Shown here piece after piece: positions 53,415 through 62,921 of a DNA stretch of 64,000 nucleotides. The first letter of the stretch is position 1, and every line of letters begins with the position of its first letter. The stretch covers positions 21,217 through 85,216 of the forward strand of contig NZ_QFOA01000009.1 in the NCBI RefSeq assembly GCF_003248505.1, written 5' to 3'. Below the pieces are notes generated by a model. That model was not told the DNA's origin, made no database searches, and worked only from the letters and a program-made list of their open reading frames with translations. Origin of the DNA: Sphingobium sp. Lineage in GTDB: Bacteria; Pseudomonadota; Alphaproteobacteria; Sphingomonadales; Sphingomonadaceae. A program made the translations under genes and the position numbers.

Positions 53415-53810
53415 TCACCGCGCCGGGCGTTCCATCGGCTGAAACTTCCCAAGCCCGCAGCTCGCACCGGATTGTAGCGCACCGCCTTGGTTCCACAGCA
53501 CCCGGATGATATCGACCGAGCAAAGCTGCGACAGCGACGTGGCATAACTGAACCGCTTTTCGAAGCCGAGGCTGGGGCAGCTGTTGGGCAGCATGTTGCG
53601 ATAGATCCGGCGGCCGTTCATCTGGAAATCGATGGTGCGATCGTCGCGGACGTTGGTGGAGCGAATCTGACTGATCGGAATGCAATCGACCGGTTGTCCG
53701 CTCGCGACATAGGGATCGGGCTTGTCCTTGCTGCGGTCCTTCGCCACCGAAGGCGTGGCGGCCAGCACCGATGCCACCCCGACCGCTACGATCATGGAAA
53801 TGCGCGCCAT
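53415..53810 (-). CDS. small secreted protein, DUF6491-like
   Basis: 131 aa from ATG 53810, with a strong AGGAGA upstream. A signal peptide (ISMIVAVGVASVLAATP) is followed by DCIPISQIRSTNVRDDRTI, a later Cys in LPNSCPSL and another in SQLCSVDIIRVL; the spacing fits a DUF6491-like fold, named from memory. It probably sits in the periplasm; the role is unknown. It lies 17 bases after the tRNA-Arg on the other strand. Confidence 0.82.
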   Translation of the reverse strand: MARISMIVAVGVASVLAATPSVAKDRSKDKPDPYVASGQPVDCIPISQIRSTNVRDDRTIDFQMNGRRIYRNMLPNSCPSLGFEKRFSYATSLSQLCSVDIIRVLWNQGGALQSGASCGLGKFQPMERPAR

Positions 53811-53899
53811 GCTATCTCTCCTGTTCCGTTCTTGTGCCTGTAAGACGTTGCGGGTGAACCGGTTCCGCATGTCGTAGCAGCTTTTGGCGGAAAAACAGG

Positions 53900-54571
53900 T
53901 CAGGCGGTCGGCAGCGCCTTCGCGACCTTGTCGGCGGGGGCAGGTGACTTGGGTTTGTAACGGCACAGGTCCGCCACGATGCAGCGCCAGCATTCGGGTC
54001 GCCGCGCCTTGCATACATAGCGTCCATGCAGGATCAGCCAATGATGCGCGTCGCGGCGGAAAGGGGCGGGGACGCGCTTTTCCAGCTTTTGCTCGACTGC
54101 CAGCACGGTCTTGCCCGGTGCGAGCCCGGTGCGATTGCCGACACGGAAAATATGGGTGTCGACTGCAAAGGCTTCCTGCCCGAATGCTGTGTTGACCACG
54201 ACGTTGGCCGTCTTGCGGCCCACCCCCGGCAGCAGGGTCAGCGTATCGCGATCCTGCGGCACTGCTCCATCGTAATCGCGCACCAGCATTTCCGACAAGG
54301 CGATGACATTTTTTGCCTTGGCATTGAAGAGGCCGATCGTCTTGATATACGACTTGAGCCCCTCTTCGCCCAGATCGATCATCTGCCGGGGTGTGGTCAC
54401 CTCCGTGAATAGGGCGCGCGTCGCCTTGTTGACGCCGACATCGGTCGCCTGAGCGGACAGCACCACGGCAACCAGCAACTGATAGTCGTTGCCATATTCC
54501 AGCTCGGTTTCCGGCGCGGGATTGGCTTCGGCAAGACGGCTGAAAAAATCGAAGATCTGCGCCTTGTTCAT
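53900..54571 (-). CDS. nth: endonuclease III
   Basis: 223 aa. The helix-hairpin-helix LPGVGRKTANVVV contains the catalytic Lys; the catalytic Asp is in FAVDTHIFRV. The 4Fe-4S loop is C-x6-C-x2-C-x5-C (CKARRPECWRCIVADLC). It excises oxidised pyrimidines. Its ATG directly follows the dapB stop. Confidence 0.96.
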   Translation of the reverse strand: MNKAQIFDFFSRLAEANPAPETELEYGNDYQLLVAVVLSAQATDVGVNKATRALFTEVTTPRQMIDLGEEGLKSYIKTIGLFNAKAKNVIALSEMLVRDYDGAVPQDRDTLTLLPGVGRKTANVVVNTAFGQEAFAVDTHIFRVGNRTGLAPGKTVLAVEQKLEKRVPAPFRRDAHHWLILHGRYVCKARRPECWRCIVADLCRYKPKSPAPADKVAKALPTA

Positions 54572-55336
54572 TTAGAGGCCCAGAACGCCCTGCATATCGT
54601 ATCGGCCTGCGGGCTGGTTCGTCAGCCAGCGCGCACCCTTGATCGCGCCGCGCGCGAAGATGGCCCGGTTTTCGGCCCGGTGGCCCAGTTCGATACGCTC
54701 GCCCTCGGCAGCGAAGATCACCTGATGGTCGCCCGCGACCGATCCGCCGCGCAGCGCTGCAAAGCCGATAGAGCCTGTCGCCCGCGCGCCGGTGATACCG
54801 TCGCGACCGCGTTCGCTATGATCGGCCAGATCGATGCCACGCCCGCGTGCCGCCGCTTCCCCCAGCAGGAGAGCGGTGCCGGACGGTGCATCGACCTTAT
54901 GCCTGTGATGCATTTCGACGATTTCGATATCCCATTCGTCGCCCAGGCTTGCCGCCGCCCGCTCGACCAGCGCGGCCAGCAGGTTGACGCCGAGCGAGGT
55001 GTTGCCGGTCTGAAGCACGGGGATCGAGCGCGCGGCTTCGTCGATGCGCGCGTGATGGCCGGTTTCCAGCCCCGTCGTGCCGATCAGCATCGGCTTGCCC
55101 GCAGACAGGCAGGCATCGAGATGGCCGCCAAGCGCGACGGGCACGGAAAAGTCGATCAGCACGTCGCTGATCCGCGCCAGTGCCACAGCATCGCGCGTGA
55201 AGGGCAGGCCGGGCGCGATTTCACCCTGCGCGACATGGTCGACGCCGCCCGCGAGAGGGATTCCGGCTTCCTGCGTCGCCTGCGCAATGGCGCGGCCCAT
55301 GCGTCCCGCCGCGCCAAAAATCCCGATGCCGCCCAT
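54572..55336 (-). CDS. dapB: 4-hydroxy-tetrahydrodipicolinate reductase
   Basis: 254 aa. NAD(P)H motif GIFGAAGRMGRAI at the N-terminus and the substrate/catalytic segment EMHHRHKVDAPSGTAL, with the His pair and Lys, define DapB. It makes tetrahydrodipicolinate for lysine and diaminopimelate. nth follows without a gap. Confidence 0.96.
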   Translation of the reverse strand: MGGIGIFGAAGRMGRAIAQATQEAGIPLAGGVDHVAQGEIAPGLPFTRDAVALARISDVLIDFSVPVALGGHLDACLSAGKPMLIGTTGLETGHHARIDEAARSIPVLQTGNTSLGVNLLAALVERAAASLGDEWDIEIVEMHHRHKVDAPSGTALLLGEAAARGRGIDLADHSERGRDGITGARATGSIGFAALRGGSVAGDHQVIFAAEGERIELGHRAENRAIFARGAIKGARWLTNQPAGRYDMQGVLGL

Positions 55337-55434
55337 AAATTTCGCCTCGTCCAGTCTTCGGCCCGCCGATGCCAGAGCCGGGCGGCTTTGTCATCCCTTG
55401 GCGCGCGCGTCGGGAACGCCTAGACTGGCCCTGC

Positions 55435-56130
55435 ATGGACATCGAAAACATCGTGATCCTTACCGGAGCGGGCATATCCGCCGAAAGCGGCCTGGCGACC
55501 TTTCGCGGGCCGGACGGATTGTGGGAAGGGCATCGGGTCGAGGATGTCTGTACGCCCGAAGCGCTGGCGCACGACGCGGCGCTCGTTCATCGCTTTTACG
55601 ACGAACGACGGGCAGCACTGGCGGACGTGCGCCCCAACCCTGCGCATGAAGCGTTGGCCCGGTTCGACGCGCAATGGCCGGGCGATCTCCTCATCGTCAC
55701 GCAAAATGTCGACGATCTGCATGAGCGCGCCGGGGCGGCGCGGCTGATCCACATGCATGGCGAACTGAAATCGGCGCTGTGCGCGGCCTGCGGGGACACG
55801 ATGGCGTGGAGCGATACGCTGCCGCCCGGATCGTCCTGCCCGACATGCCATGCGCCACGCCTGCGGCCCGACATCGTCTTTTTCGGCGAGGTGCCCTACC
55901 GCATGGATGAGATCGACGCGGCGGTCCGGCGCGCCGACCTGTTCGTGTCGATCGGCACGTCCGGCGCGGTCTATCCTGCGGCGGGCTTCGTCCAGACGGC
56001 GCGTCATTGCGGAGCGCGCACGCTCGAACTCAATCTCGAACCGTCGGCGGGCAGCCACCTATTCAACGAGACGCGCCTTGGCCCCGCCAGCCTTCTGGTG
56101 CCCGCCCTTGTCGAGGAATTGCTGGCATGA
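55435..56130 (+). CDS. cobB: NAD-dependent protein deacylase (sirtuin)
   Basis: 231 aa from ATG 55435. Sirtuin motifs are GAGISAESGLATFRG, TQNVDDLHERAG and catalytic His in HMHGEL; zinc cysteines are CAAC and CPTC. YDER (Tyr-x-x-Arg) in FYDERRAAL matches the acyl-binding pair of CobB/SIRT5, suggesting desuccinylase as well as deacetylase activity. It is divergent from dapB. Confidence 0.94.
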   Translation: MDIENIVILTGAGISAESGLATFRGPDGLWEGHRVEDVCTPEALAHDAALVHRFYDERRAALADVRPNPAHEALARFDAQWPGDLLIVTQNVDDLHERAGAARLIHMHGELKSALCAACGDTMAWSDTLPPGSSCPTCHAPRLRPDIVFFGEVPYRMDEIDAAVRRADLFVSIGTSGAVYPAAGFVQTARHCGARTLELNLEPSAGSHLFNETRLGPASLLVPALVEELLA

Positions 56131-56197
56131 GCCCTCTGGTTTGTCCCCGGCTATCCTGTATAGGGCGCGGCTTGCTTGATCCTGATCGGAGCAAAAG

Positions 56198-56941
56198 GTG
56201 ATTACTGTCCAGCGGGTGGCAAAGGCCGTCGGCAAACATGCGACCAGGGCGGCGCTGCGCCTACGCAGCGCTCTTGGCGCCCGCAAAACCCGCGCCTGTC
56301 CTGCCTGTGGCCAGATGGTCGTCGGCTTCTTCCGCTATGGCGACAACGGCGAATGGGGTTGCCCCCGATGCGGCGCTTCCCCGCGCGAACGGTTGATGAA
56401 CTGGCTCATCGGGGAAGGGCGTATCGTGGTGCCGGTGCAGGGCGCGATTCTGCACATGGCGCCCAACGAAGCCAGCCTCGTACGCCGCTTTTCCGTCGCC
56501 TCCGATTATGTGCCCGCCGATCTTCATCCAGACATCTACCCGGTTCCGCGCATGCGCCGGGTCGACCTGATGGAGCTGGCGGATGAAGCACGCTACGATC
56601 TTTTCTACGCCAGCCATGTGATGGAGCATGTGCCTGACGATGGTGCGGTTCTGCGCAACATTCACCGGGCGCTCAAGCCTGGCGGCGAGGCATGGCTGGT
56701 GGTTCCCCTGTGGAACAAGCCGACTGAGGACGGCAGCTTCGCCATGCCCCCGCGCGAGCGGGAGCGGCGTTTCGGCCAATGGGATCACGTCCGCCAATAT
56801 GGCCCCGACTTCGCTGACCGTATCCGCGCAGCGGGTTTCGAACTGGAGGAGATCGACGCATCATCGATCGACCCCGACATCCGCCACCTCTACGCGCTCG
56901 ACGATAGGCTGTTCCGCGCGCGCAAGCCCGCCGTTGCATGA
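56198..56941 (+). CDS. zinc-ribbon class I SAM methyltransferase
   Basis: 247 aa from a GTG start with GGAG about six bases before it. CPAC and CPRC at about residues 34-60 form a treble-clef zinc ribbon, followed by a weak SAM-binding domain: HMAPNEASLVR, SDYVPADLHP, FYASHVMEHVPDDGAVL and LKPGG. The group occurs in surface-glycan loci and may methylate a sugar. It overlaps the flippase gene (ATGA) and starts the glycan cluster. Confidence 0.8.
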   Translation: MITVQRVAKAVGKHATRAALRLRSALGARKTRACPACGQMVVGFFRYGDNGEWGCPRCGASPRERLMNWLIGEGRIVVPVQGAILHMAPNEASLVRRFSVASDYVPADLHPDIYPVPRMRRVDLMELADEARYDLFYASHVMEHVPDDGAVLRNIHRALKPGGEAWLVVPLWNKPTEDGSFAMPPRERERRFGQWDHVRQYGPDFADRIRAAGFELEEIDASSIDPDIRHLYALDDRLFRARKPAVA

Positions 56942-58251
56942 CGAGACTTGCGCGGCTGGAAAGCTCCGCCCGCATCCTGGCGCTGGTAAAGCTCGCCAAT
57001 GTAGCGCTCGTTCTCGTCTGGGGCTTTGCGGTCACGTTCGTTTTCGTCCGCGTCCTTCCCCTGGCGGAATTCAAGGCGTTCCTGCTGCTGGTCGCTTTCG
57101 GCAACTTCACCATTTCGGCGGAATTCGGGCTCACCAGCATCATCTATGCGCGGTTGCGACGTTATTGGCTGGGTGAGGACGCGGCGAGCGACGCAAAGGA
57201 CAGGGGTGGCGGCTTCCGAAAGGAAGAGATCGGCGTTATCGTCCTGTTCCTTGCGCTGTTGATCGCTACGGCGCTGCTCGTGCTGGCGGCTGCGCTCGGT
57301 CTTGGTTGGTTGCGGACCGGCGTGCCGCTGCTCTTCTTCCTCTTCTTCCTCACCGCCTGCCTCAATCTACCCGCGCTGCTGGCCAAGCGCGCGCTGGCGG
57401 CGGTAGACGGCAATCTGCTCTGGGAACTGCTCGACTGCGGGCGGCGGGTGGTGACCATAGGATTGCTTGCCGCGATGCTGTTCGGCTTCGATCCGGTCCT
57501 GTCGGTTTCGCTGCAAATGGCGGCAAGCATTCTGGTCGTCGGCTGGGCCATCGCCCATGTCCACCGAAGGCTCGGCATGACGCGTGCGCACTGGCTGGCA
57601 TTCCGGTCGGGCGGCAGCCATGTCCGCACTCATTACCTCCGCGACATTACCGCTTCGGTGTTGTTCACCATGTCGGACATCGTCGCGTATAACGCGCCCT
57701 ATTTCACGATTGCGGCAGCCACGTCCGACCCGCGACCGATGCTGGTGTTCGACTTCTTCTTCAAGATGTCGCGTTCGCTGTCCATGCTGGTGCGCGCCGT
57801 GGTCGAAGCGGTACTGCCGCGCATCACCCGCGCCTTTCACGCCGGGGAGAGCGTGCGTTTGCGCCAGTTGCTTCTGCGTGTGTCGGGGGCGGCCTTTGCG
57901 TTCTGGGCCACCGCAGCGGCAGCGCTGCTGCTGCTGGGCGAGAGGCTTTTTCACCTGCTGTTCGCGGGCCACGCCGGGATCGGTCTGATCGATCTGATCC
58001 TCATCGTCCTGGCGCTTGCCGCGCTGACGCTGGTGAGCATCTCGGTCTATATCCAGACCGCGCTTGGCCGTTTCCGCCATCTGCTCGGCCGATCGATCCC
58101 GCTGCTCGTCGGATCGTTGATCAGCGCACCGCTGGCGGTCGCCCTTGTGCCCGGTCAGTTCGAGGTGGCGTTCCTGACATTGTATGCGCTGACGCTCGCC
58201 GTTGCCGGATGTCTCCATATCCTCTCGCTAAGACGACTGGCCCGCGCATGA
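56938..58251 (+). CDS. Wzx-like oligosaccharide flippase
   Basis: 437 aa with about 12 hydrophobic segments, for example LVWGFAVTFVFVRVLP and VIVLFLALLIATALL. Family features are the N-terminal ALVKLANVALVLVWG and repeated Arg/Ala-rich loops (PALLAKRALAAVD). It would move a lipid-linked glycan across the inner membrane. Both ends overlap neighbours by ATGA. Confidence 0.78.
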   Translation: MTRLARLESSARILALVKLANVALVLVWGFAVTFVFVRVLPLAEFKAFLLLVAFGNFTISAEFGLTSIIYARLRRYWLGEDAASDAKDRGGGFRKEEIGVIVLFLALLIATALLVLAAALGLGWLRTGVPLLFFLFFLTACLNLPALLAKRALAAVDGNLLWELLDCGRRVVTIGLLAAMLFGFDPVLSVSLQMAASILVVGWAIAHVHRRLGMTRAHWLAFRSGGSHVRTHYLRDITASVLFTMSDIVAYNAPYFTIAAATSDPRPMLVFDFFFKMSRSLSMLVRAVVEAVLPRITRAFHAGESVRLRQLLLRVSGAAFAFWATAAAALLLLGERLFHLLFAGHAGIGLIDLILIVLALAALTLVSISVYIQTALGRFRHLLGRSIPLLVGSLISAPLAVALVPGQFEVAFLTLYALTLAVAGCLHILSLRRLARA

Positions 58252-59393
58252 AGATCGCCATGCTCGACCCTTCGCTTTTTACCGGGCGCTATGACGACAG
58301 CCTTTGCACGGCCCTGGCGGGGGAGGGGCATGCCGTCACCCTAATGGGTCGCCCGATGCGCGATACCGACGCGATCCGCCCGGACGGATATCGCTATGAC
58401 CCCGCCTATTTCCCTCTCAGCGAGCGGCTGCGCCGAACCATGGGAGAGGGGCGCGCCTTCCGCCTGCTCAAGGCCGCCGAATATGGCCTTGCCTGCGCTG
58501 CGGGCGGTATCGGGCAGGTCAAGCGGGCCGATGTCGCTCACATGCAATGGCTCCCGCTCGCACCGGCGGACCGTCTGATGCTCCGGCGGATCAAGGGCCG
58601 CGTGCCTCTGGTCCACACGGTGCACAATGCCGACGCTTATCATGCCGATGCGGGGGTGCAGGGGCAGGGCTACCGCGCGCTGCTCGATCAGTTCGACGCA
58701 CTGATCGTTCATGGCGACACGACCCGTTCGGCGCTCCTGACGCAGGGCGTCTCACCTGGCCGCATCCACGTCATTCCCCACCCACCGATGCAACTCGCGT
58801 CGCCCAGCGCCGACGATCGCGCCGCGGTGCCCGACGCAGCCGTCCCGCGCATCCTCTTCTTCGGCACGATGCGTCCCTATAAGGGCATCGACATCCTGAT
58901 CGACGCCTGCCTTATCCTGTGGAGCGCGGGGCATCGTTTCGAACTGGCGCTGGCGGGCAAACCCTTCATGCCGATGGAGCCGTTGACGACCCGCGTCGGG
59001 CAGGCCGGTTACGCAGATCGTCTGTTCACCGATTTCGGCTTCCTGTCCGAGGGGCGATTGAGCGCGCATATGGAAAAGGCGGACATCGTCGCCTTCCCCT
59101 ATCGTCATATCGATTCGAGCGGCGCGTTCCTGTCTGCGCTGCATCATGGCAAGGCGATGGTCACGTCGGACGCCGGCATGTTCGGTCAGCTTCCCGCCGG
59201 CGTCGCGACGCGATCCCCCGCCGGAAATGCGCAGGCGCTGGGCGAAGCCCTCTTGCCGCTGATCGAAAGCGCGGCCATCAGGCAGCAGCAGGGCGCGCGG
59301 GCGCGCGCCTATGGCGAAGCGATGGGAAGCTGGAAGGACATGGCCGTGGCGACAATCGGCGTCTATGACAGCGTGCTGGCCGGGCGCGCATGA
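58248..59393 (+). CDS. glycosyltransferase (GT4-like)
   Basis: 381 aa from the ATG overlapping the flippase stop. GT-B fold: N-terminal KIAMLDPSLFTGRYD, linker LVHTVHNADAYHAD, then donor domain RILFFGTMRPYKGIDILI and ADIVAFPYRHIDSSGAFLSAL. It probably adds a sugar from a nucleotide donor at the cytoplasmic face. It overlaps fkbM-like downstream. Confidence 0.85.
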   Translation: MKIAMLDPSLFTGRYDDSLCTALAGEGHAVTLMGRPMRDTDAIRPDGYRYDPAYFPLSERLRRTMGEGRAFRLLKAAEYGLACAAGGIGQVKRADVAHMQWLPLAPADRLMLRRIKGRVPLVHTVHNADAYHADAGVQGQGYRALLDQFDALIVHGDTTRSALLTQGVSPGRIHVIPHPPMQLASPSADDRAAVPDAAVPRILFFGTMRPYKGIDILIDACLILWSAGHRFELALAGKPFMPMEPLTTRVGQAGYADRLFTDFGFLSEGRLSAHMEKADIVAFPYRHIDSSGAFLSALHHGKAMVTSDAGMFGQLPAGVATRSPAGNAQALGEALLPLIESAAIRQQQGARARAYGEAMGSWKDMAVATIGVYDSVLAGRA

Positions 59394-60136
59394 ACCGTTA
59401 TGTGCGAGAAGTGCGGGACCGGGCGCTCGCGACACGGCTGGCCTTGACCGGTCGCGTTCACCAATATCCCGAAATCCAGGCGCTGCGCCGGTTTCTGTCC
59501 GCGTTCGAAGTCGATTGCCTGTTCGATGTCGGAGCCAATCGCGGCCAATATGCCACGATGCTGCGCCGCGATTGCGGCTATCGCGGACTGATCCTCTCGT
59601 TCGAGCCGAACCCGGACGTGTTCGCGCAGCTTTCCCGCCATGCGGCGCGCGATCCGCGCTGGCAGGTTTTCAACATGGCGCTGTCTGACTTCGACGGCCC
59701 GGCCAGTTTTAACATCATGGCCGCCGATCAGTTCAGTTCGCTCAAGGCACCCTCGGATGGGCAGGACGCGATTTTCACAGACCGCAACCGCATCGTCAAA
59801 TCGGTGGACATGGAGTGCCGCCGGCTCGACACGATGCTGCCCGGCCTGATTGCGGAGCATCGCTTCTGCAAGCCCTTCCTCAAAATGGATACGCAGGGCC
59901 ATGACCTGGCCGTGTGCGAAGGCGCGGGCGCGGCTCTTTCGTCGATGGCGGGCGTGCAGACCGAACTCGCCATCCGTCCCATCTACCAGTCCGGCACCGG
60001 CTATCGTGCCATGATAGACTGGCTGGAACAGGCGGGTTTCGTTCCGTCGGCCCTTTTTGCCAATAACAAGGGGCATTTCCCGCGCCTCGTCGAAATGGAC
60101 GGCCTGTTCGCCAACCGAACGCTGGTCGGGGATTGA
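59390..60136 (+). CDS. FkbM family methyltransferase
   Basis: 248 aa. SAM motif LFDVGANRGQYATML and SFEPNPDVFAQL, then FLKMDTQGHDL with the motif Asp, match the FkbM family, which O-methylates hydroxyls of sugars or polyketides. In this cluster it would methylate the glycan. It overlaps the GT4 gene (ATGA) and the next gene by a TTGA or three-base spacing. Confidence 0.88.
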   Translation: MNRYVREVRDRALATRLALTGRVHQYPEIQALRRFLSAFEVDCLFDVGANRGQYATMLRRDCGYRGLILSFEPNPDVFAQLSRHAARDPRWQVFNMALSDFDGPASFNIMAADQFSSLKAPSDGQDAIFTDRNRIVKSVDMECRRLDTMLPGLIAEHRFCKPFLKMDTQGHDLAVCEGAGAALSSMAGVQTELAIRPIYQSGTGYRAMIDWLEQAGFVPSALFANNKGHFPRLVEMDGLFANRTLVGD

Positions 60137-60138
60137 GC

Positions 60139-61881
60139 ATGATCGGGCGGACCGGCCATGTCGACGCACGCCGTATCTACCTCGCCGGGGCGATCGGGCT
60201 AGCGCTCTGGCTGGGCGCGACTTTTCTGTGGCACGTCACCTATCGGCAGGGCATCAGCCTGGCGGTCATCCTGCTGCTGGATCAGGATTTCCCCGCGCTC
60301 CTCGGGGCGCTCTGTCTTCTGGCGCTGGCCGCCCCCTGGGCGGAAGGGCGGGGCTTTTCCCTACCCCCGCCGCAGGCCAGGATCGTCATCCCCCTCATCG
60401 TCCTGCTGGGCATCGCAGCCTGGGCCGGCCACTACGCCCTGTTTCAGGACTATGCGATCAGCCGGGACGAGGAAGTCGCTCGCTTCGCCGCTGCTTACAT
60501 GCGCGAAGGCCGGTTCGCGCGCCCCATCCCCATGGAATGGGAAGCCTATCGCCGCGCGATCATGCCGGAATTCTTCTCACCCTTCGGCGCTGCGGATTAC
60601 TGGACAGCGGCCTATTTGCCGGTGAACAGCGCGATCCAGGCGCTGTTCTGGAAGTTGGGCGATCCCAATCTTGCCGGGCCGACGCTGCTGATGGCGGGCC
60701 TCGTCGCGCTCTGGCGCGTGGCGTTGCGGCTCATGCCCGACCGCCCGGACGCCGTTTGGGTGGCCCTGCTCCTCGCGTTCTCGTCGACGCAGCTTTGGGT
60801 CACGGCGATGACGCCCTATGCCATGACCGGGCATTTCGCGCTTAACATGATCTGGCTGGCGCTGATGTTGCGAGGAGGGGTTCTCGGGCACGGTGCGGCG
60901 GGGCTGGTCGCCGTGATCGCGGCGGGATTGCATCAATGGCATTTCCCGCCGCTCTTCATTGCGCCCTTCATCCTCTGGATGCTGTTGCAGCGCCGCTGGA
61001 CGGTCGCCGCTTTCCACGCGCTGACGCTGGTCGCGATCGTCGTCATCTGGGCGAAGTTGTGGCCGGGTTTCCTTTCCCACATGCTTGGGGCACCTGTCGA
61101 CGTGCGTCCTTCGGCCGGCGTCGCGGATAAGGTCGGCAGCCTGTTCGAACGGCTCGGCGACCGCTGGCAGCCGCTCGTCAACCTCACCCGTTATGTCGCC
61201 TGGAACAATATCCTCATGGTCCCGCTTGCGGTACTGGGCGTTTCCACGATGCGGTGGCGGGCTATGGTGCGCGGACAGGAAATCGCGCTGCCGCTCGCGC
61301 TGGGCTGCATTGCGGGGTGCGTCCTAGCGCTTGCGCAGGGTTATGGCTGGGGGTTCCGCTACGCCCACGGCTTTATCGGCCCCTTTTGCCTGCTGGCGGG
61401 ACTGGGCTGGGCCAAATGCCGCCGCGCGGACTGGAACCGGCCCTTGTGGATCGGCCTCGCGATCACGGCTGTGGCAAGCATCTTTCTCGTCTGGCGGACG
61501 CACGAATTCGTCGCGCCCTACGCCGCCAGCCATCGTCTGATCGATTCGAGTGAGGCCGACGTTGTTCTGATCGATCCGCGCGGCGGGCTTTACGTCACCG
61601 ATCTCGTGCGGGGGCGAAACGGCGTGCCGGGCAAGCCCATGGTGATGAATCTTGCCATGTTGACGCTCGATCAGGTGGACAGCCTTTGCCGGTCCTATGT
61701 AGTCGAACTGTTCGATCGATCCGAATTCCGTCCTCTGGGCGTTCCGCTGGCGCGGTGGAACCTCGACGGCATGGATGCGCTGCGCGCGCATATGAAAGAA
61801 GTCGACTGCGACAAGCCGGTTCAGCCGCCGCTGCCCGAAACCTTCGAGGAAGCGCTCGAAGCCACTGGCAACGCCATGTAG
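60139..61881 (+). CDS. GT-C-like polytopic membrane protein
   Basis: 580 aa from ATG 60139; a TTG at 60133 would overlap the FkbM stop. About 12 helices. The first large periplasmic loop carries DYAISRDEEVARFAAAY, the acidic pair expected of GT-C glycosyltransferases that use polyprenyl-phosphate sugars. It resembles no single family I can name. It closes the glycan cluster and may transfer a sugar on the periplasmic side. Confidence 0.68.
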   Translation: MIGRTGHVDARRIYLAGAIGLALWLGATFLWHVTYRQGISLAVILLLDQDFPALLGALCLLALAAPWAEGRGFSLPPPQARIVIPLIVLLGIAAWAGHYALFQDYAISRDEEVARFAAAYMREGRFARPIPMEWEAYRRAIMPEFFSPFGAADYWTAAYLPVNSAIQALFWKLGDPNLAGPTLLMAGLVALWRVALRLMPDRPDAVWVALLLAFSSTQLWVTAMTPYAMTGHFALNMIWLALMLRGGVLGHGAAGLVAVIAAGLHQWHFPPLFIAPFILWMLLQRRWTVAAFHALTLVAIVVIWAKLWPGFLSHMLGAPVDVRPSAGVADKVGSLFERLGDRWQPLVNLTRYVAWNNILMVPLAVLGVSTMRWRAMVRGQEIALPLALGCIAGCVLALAQGYGWGFRYAHGFIGPFCLLAGLGWAKCRRADWNRPLWIGLAITAVASIFLVWRTHEFVAPYAASHRLIDSSEADVVLIDPRGGLYVTDLVRGRNGVPGKPMVMNLAMLTLDQVDSLCRSYVVELFDRSEFRPLGVPLARWNLDGMDALRAHMKEVDCDKPVQPPLPETFEEALEATGNAM

Positions 61882-61889
61882 CGCAAGCT

Positions 61890-62921
61890 TCAGGCTTCGC
61901 CCGGCTCCTCGTCGCGGTAGAGCAACATCACCGATCCATCCTCGCCATCGACCACCCGCACGGGAAGGCTGAGTTGCAGGGCTGACAGGAACTCCCGGCT
62001 GTCAGTGGTGCGGAACCGCCCACCGATCCGCAGCGAGGACACGCGCGTATCGCCGATCAGGATGGGGGCGGTGCGGTAGCGGTTGAATTCGCCTGCCGCC
62101 TGCTCCACCGTTTCGCCGTCCAGTTCGACGATCCGGTCGCGCCAGGCAATGCGCTGCCCCACGATCCGCGAGCCAAGCGTCGTCAAAGCGATATTGCGCG
62201 GCTGGATAATGGCGCCGCGGCCCGCTTCCACCATATGCGATGTCCCGGTGGCGCAGCGGACGCGCGCCGCGCCCCGCGTCACCGTGAGTTCGACCAGGGA
62301 TGGGCGCAGGCGGACATTGAACGCCGTGCCCACGGCCCGGATGATAGCGGAGCGCGCCTCTACCTCGAACGGGCGGCTTGGGTCGTGCGCCACGTCGAAG
62401 GAGGCCTCGCCCTTCAACACGCGGACCTTGCGACCGTTGCCGGTGAAGCGCACTTCAGCTTCGCTATCGCTGTTGAGATGCAGCGTCGACCCGTCCGTCA
62501 GCGCGATATCGCGCATCTGGCCGATCCGGGTTTCGTAGCGATTGACGCCGGAGAAGGTGTGGATGGTTACGACGGCAGCGATGATGAAGAGGGTAACGGC
62601 GACCGCTGCAACAATCATGATATTGCGCGACAGCCTGCGCTGTTGCTCTTCGCTCACGATCTGTGCGAGCGGGGGGAGGGTGACGTCAGCGGCCGCGCTT
62701 TTCAGTCGCTCGGCTTCCTCCCATGCGGCCTCGGCACGTGCGAAAGCGACGCCATGCTTCGGGTCCGCTTCGACCCAGGCGCATATTTCCGCCTCGTCCT
62801 CTGGAGAGGGGTCGGAATTAAGCCTGGCCAGCAGGCGCGCGGCCTGCGCCTCGATCGCGCTCCATTCCGCGCTGCCTGACCTTGGTTCCCACGCCTGCAC
62901 GCTCGAAGTCCGTTTCCTCAC
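61890..62921 (-). CDS. FecR-type anti-sigma/regulator
   Basis: 343 aa from GTG 62921 (GTG 62900 possible). The N-terminal DUF4880 segment (AEICAWVEADPKHGVAFARAE) binds sigma in the cytoplasm, one membrane helix covers about residues 100-122, and the periplasmic FecR domain (ALTDGSTLHLNSDSEAEV, FNVRLRPSLVELTVTRG) follows. It would relay a surface signal from a TonB receptor, but none is adjacent. Its start lies 104 bases inside the sigma gene. Confidence 0.9.
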   Translation of the reverse strand: MRKRTSSVQAWEPRSGSAEWSAIEAQAARLLARLNSDPSPEDEAEICAWVEADPKHGVAFARAEAAWEEAERLKSAAADVTLPPLAQIVSEEQQRRLSRNIMIVAAVAVTLFIIAAVVTIHTFSGVNRYETRIGQMRDIALTDGSTLHLNSDSEAEVRFTGNGRKVRVLKGEASFDVAHDPSRPFEVEARSAIIRAVGTAFNVRLRPSLVELTVTRGAARVRCATGTSHMVEAGRGAIIQPRNIALTTLGSRIVGQRIAWRDRIVELDGETVEQAAGEFNRYRTAPILIGDTRVSSLRIGGRFRTTDSREFLSALQLSLPVRVVDGEDGSVMLLYRDEEPGEA

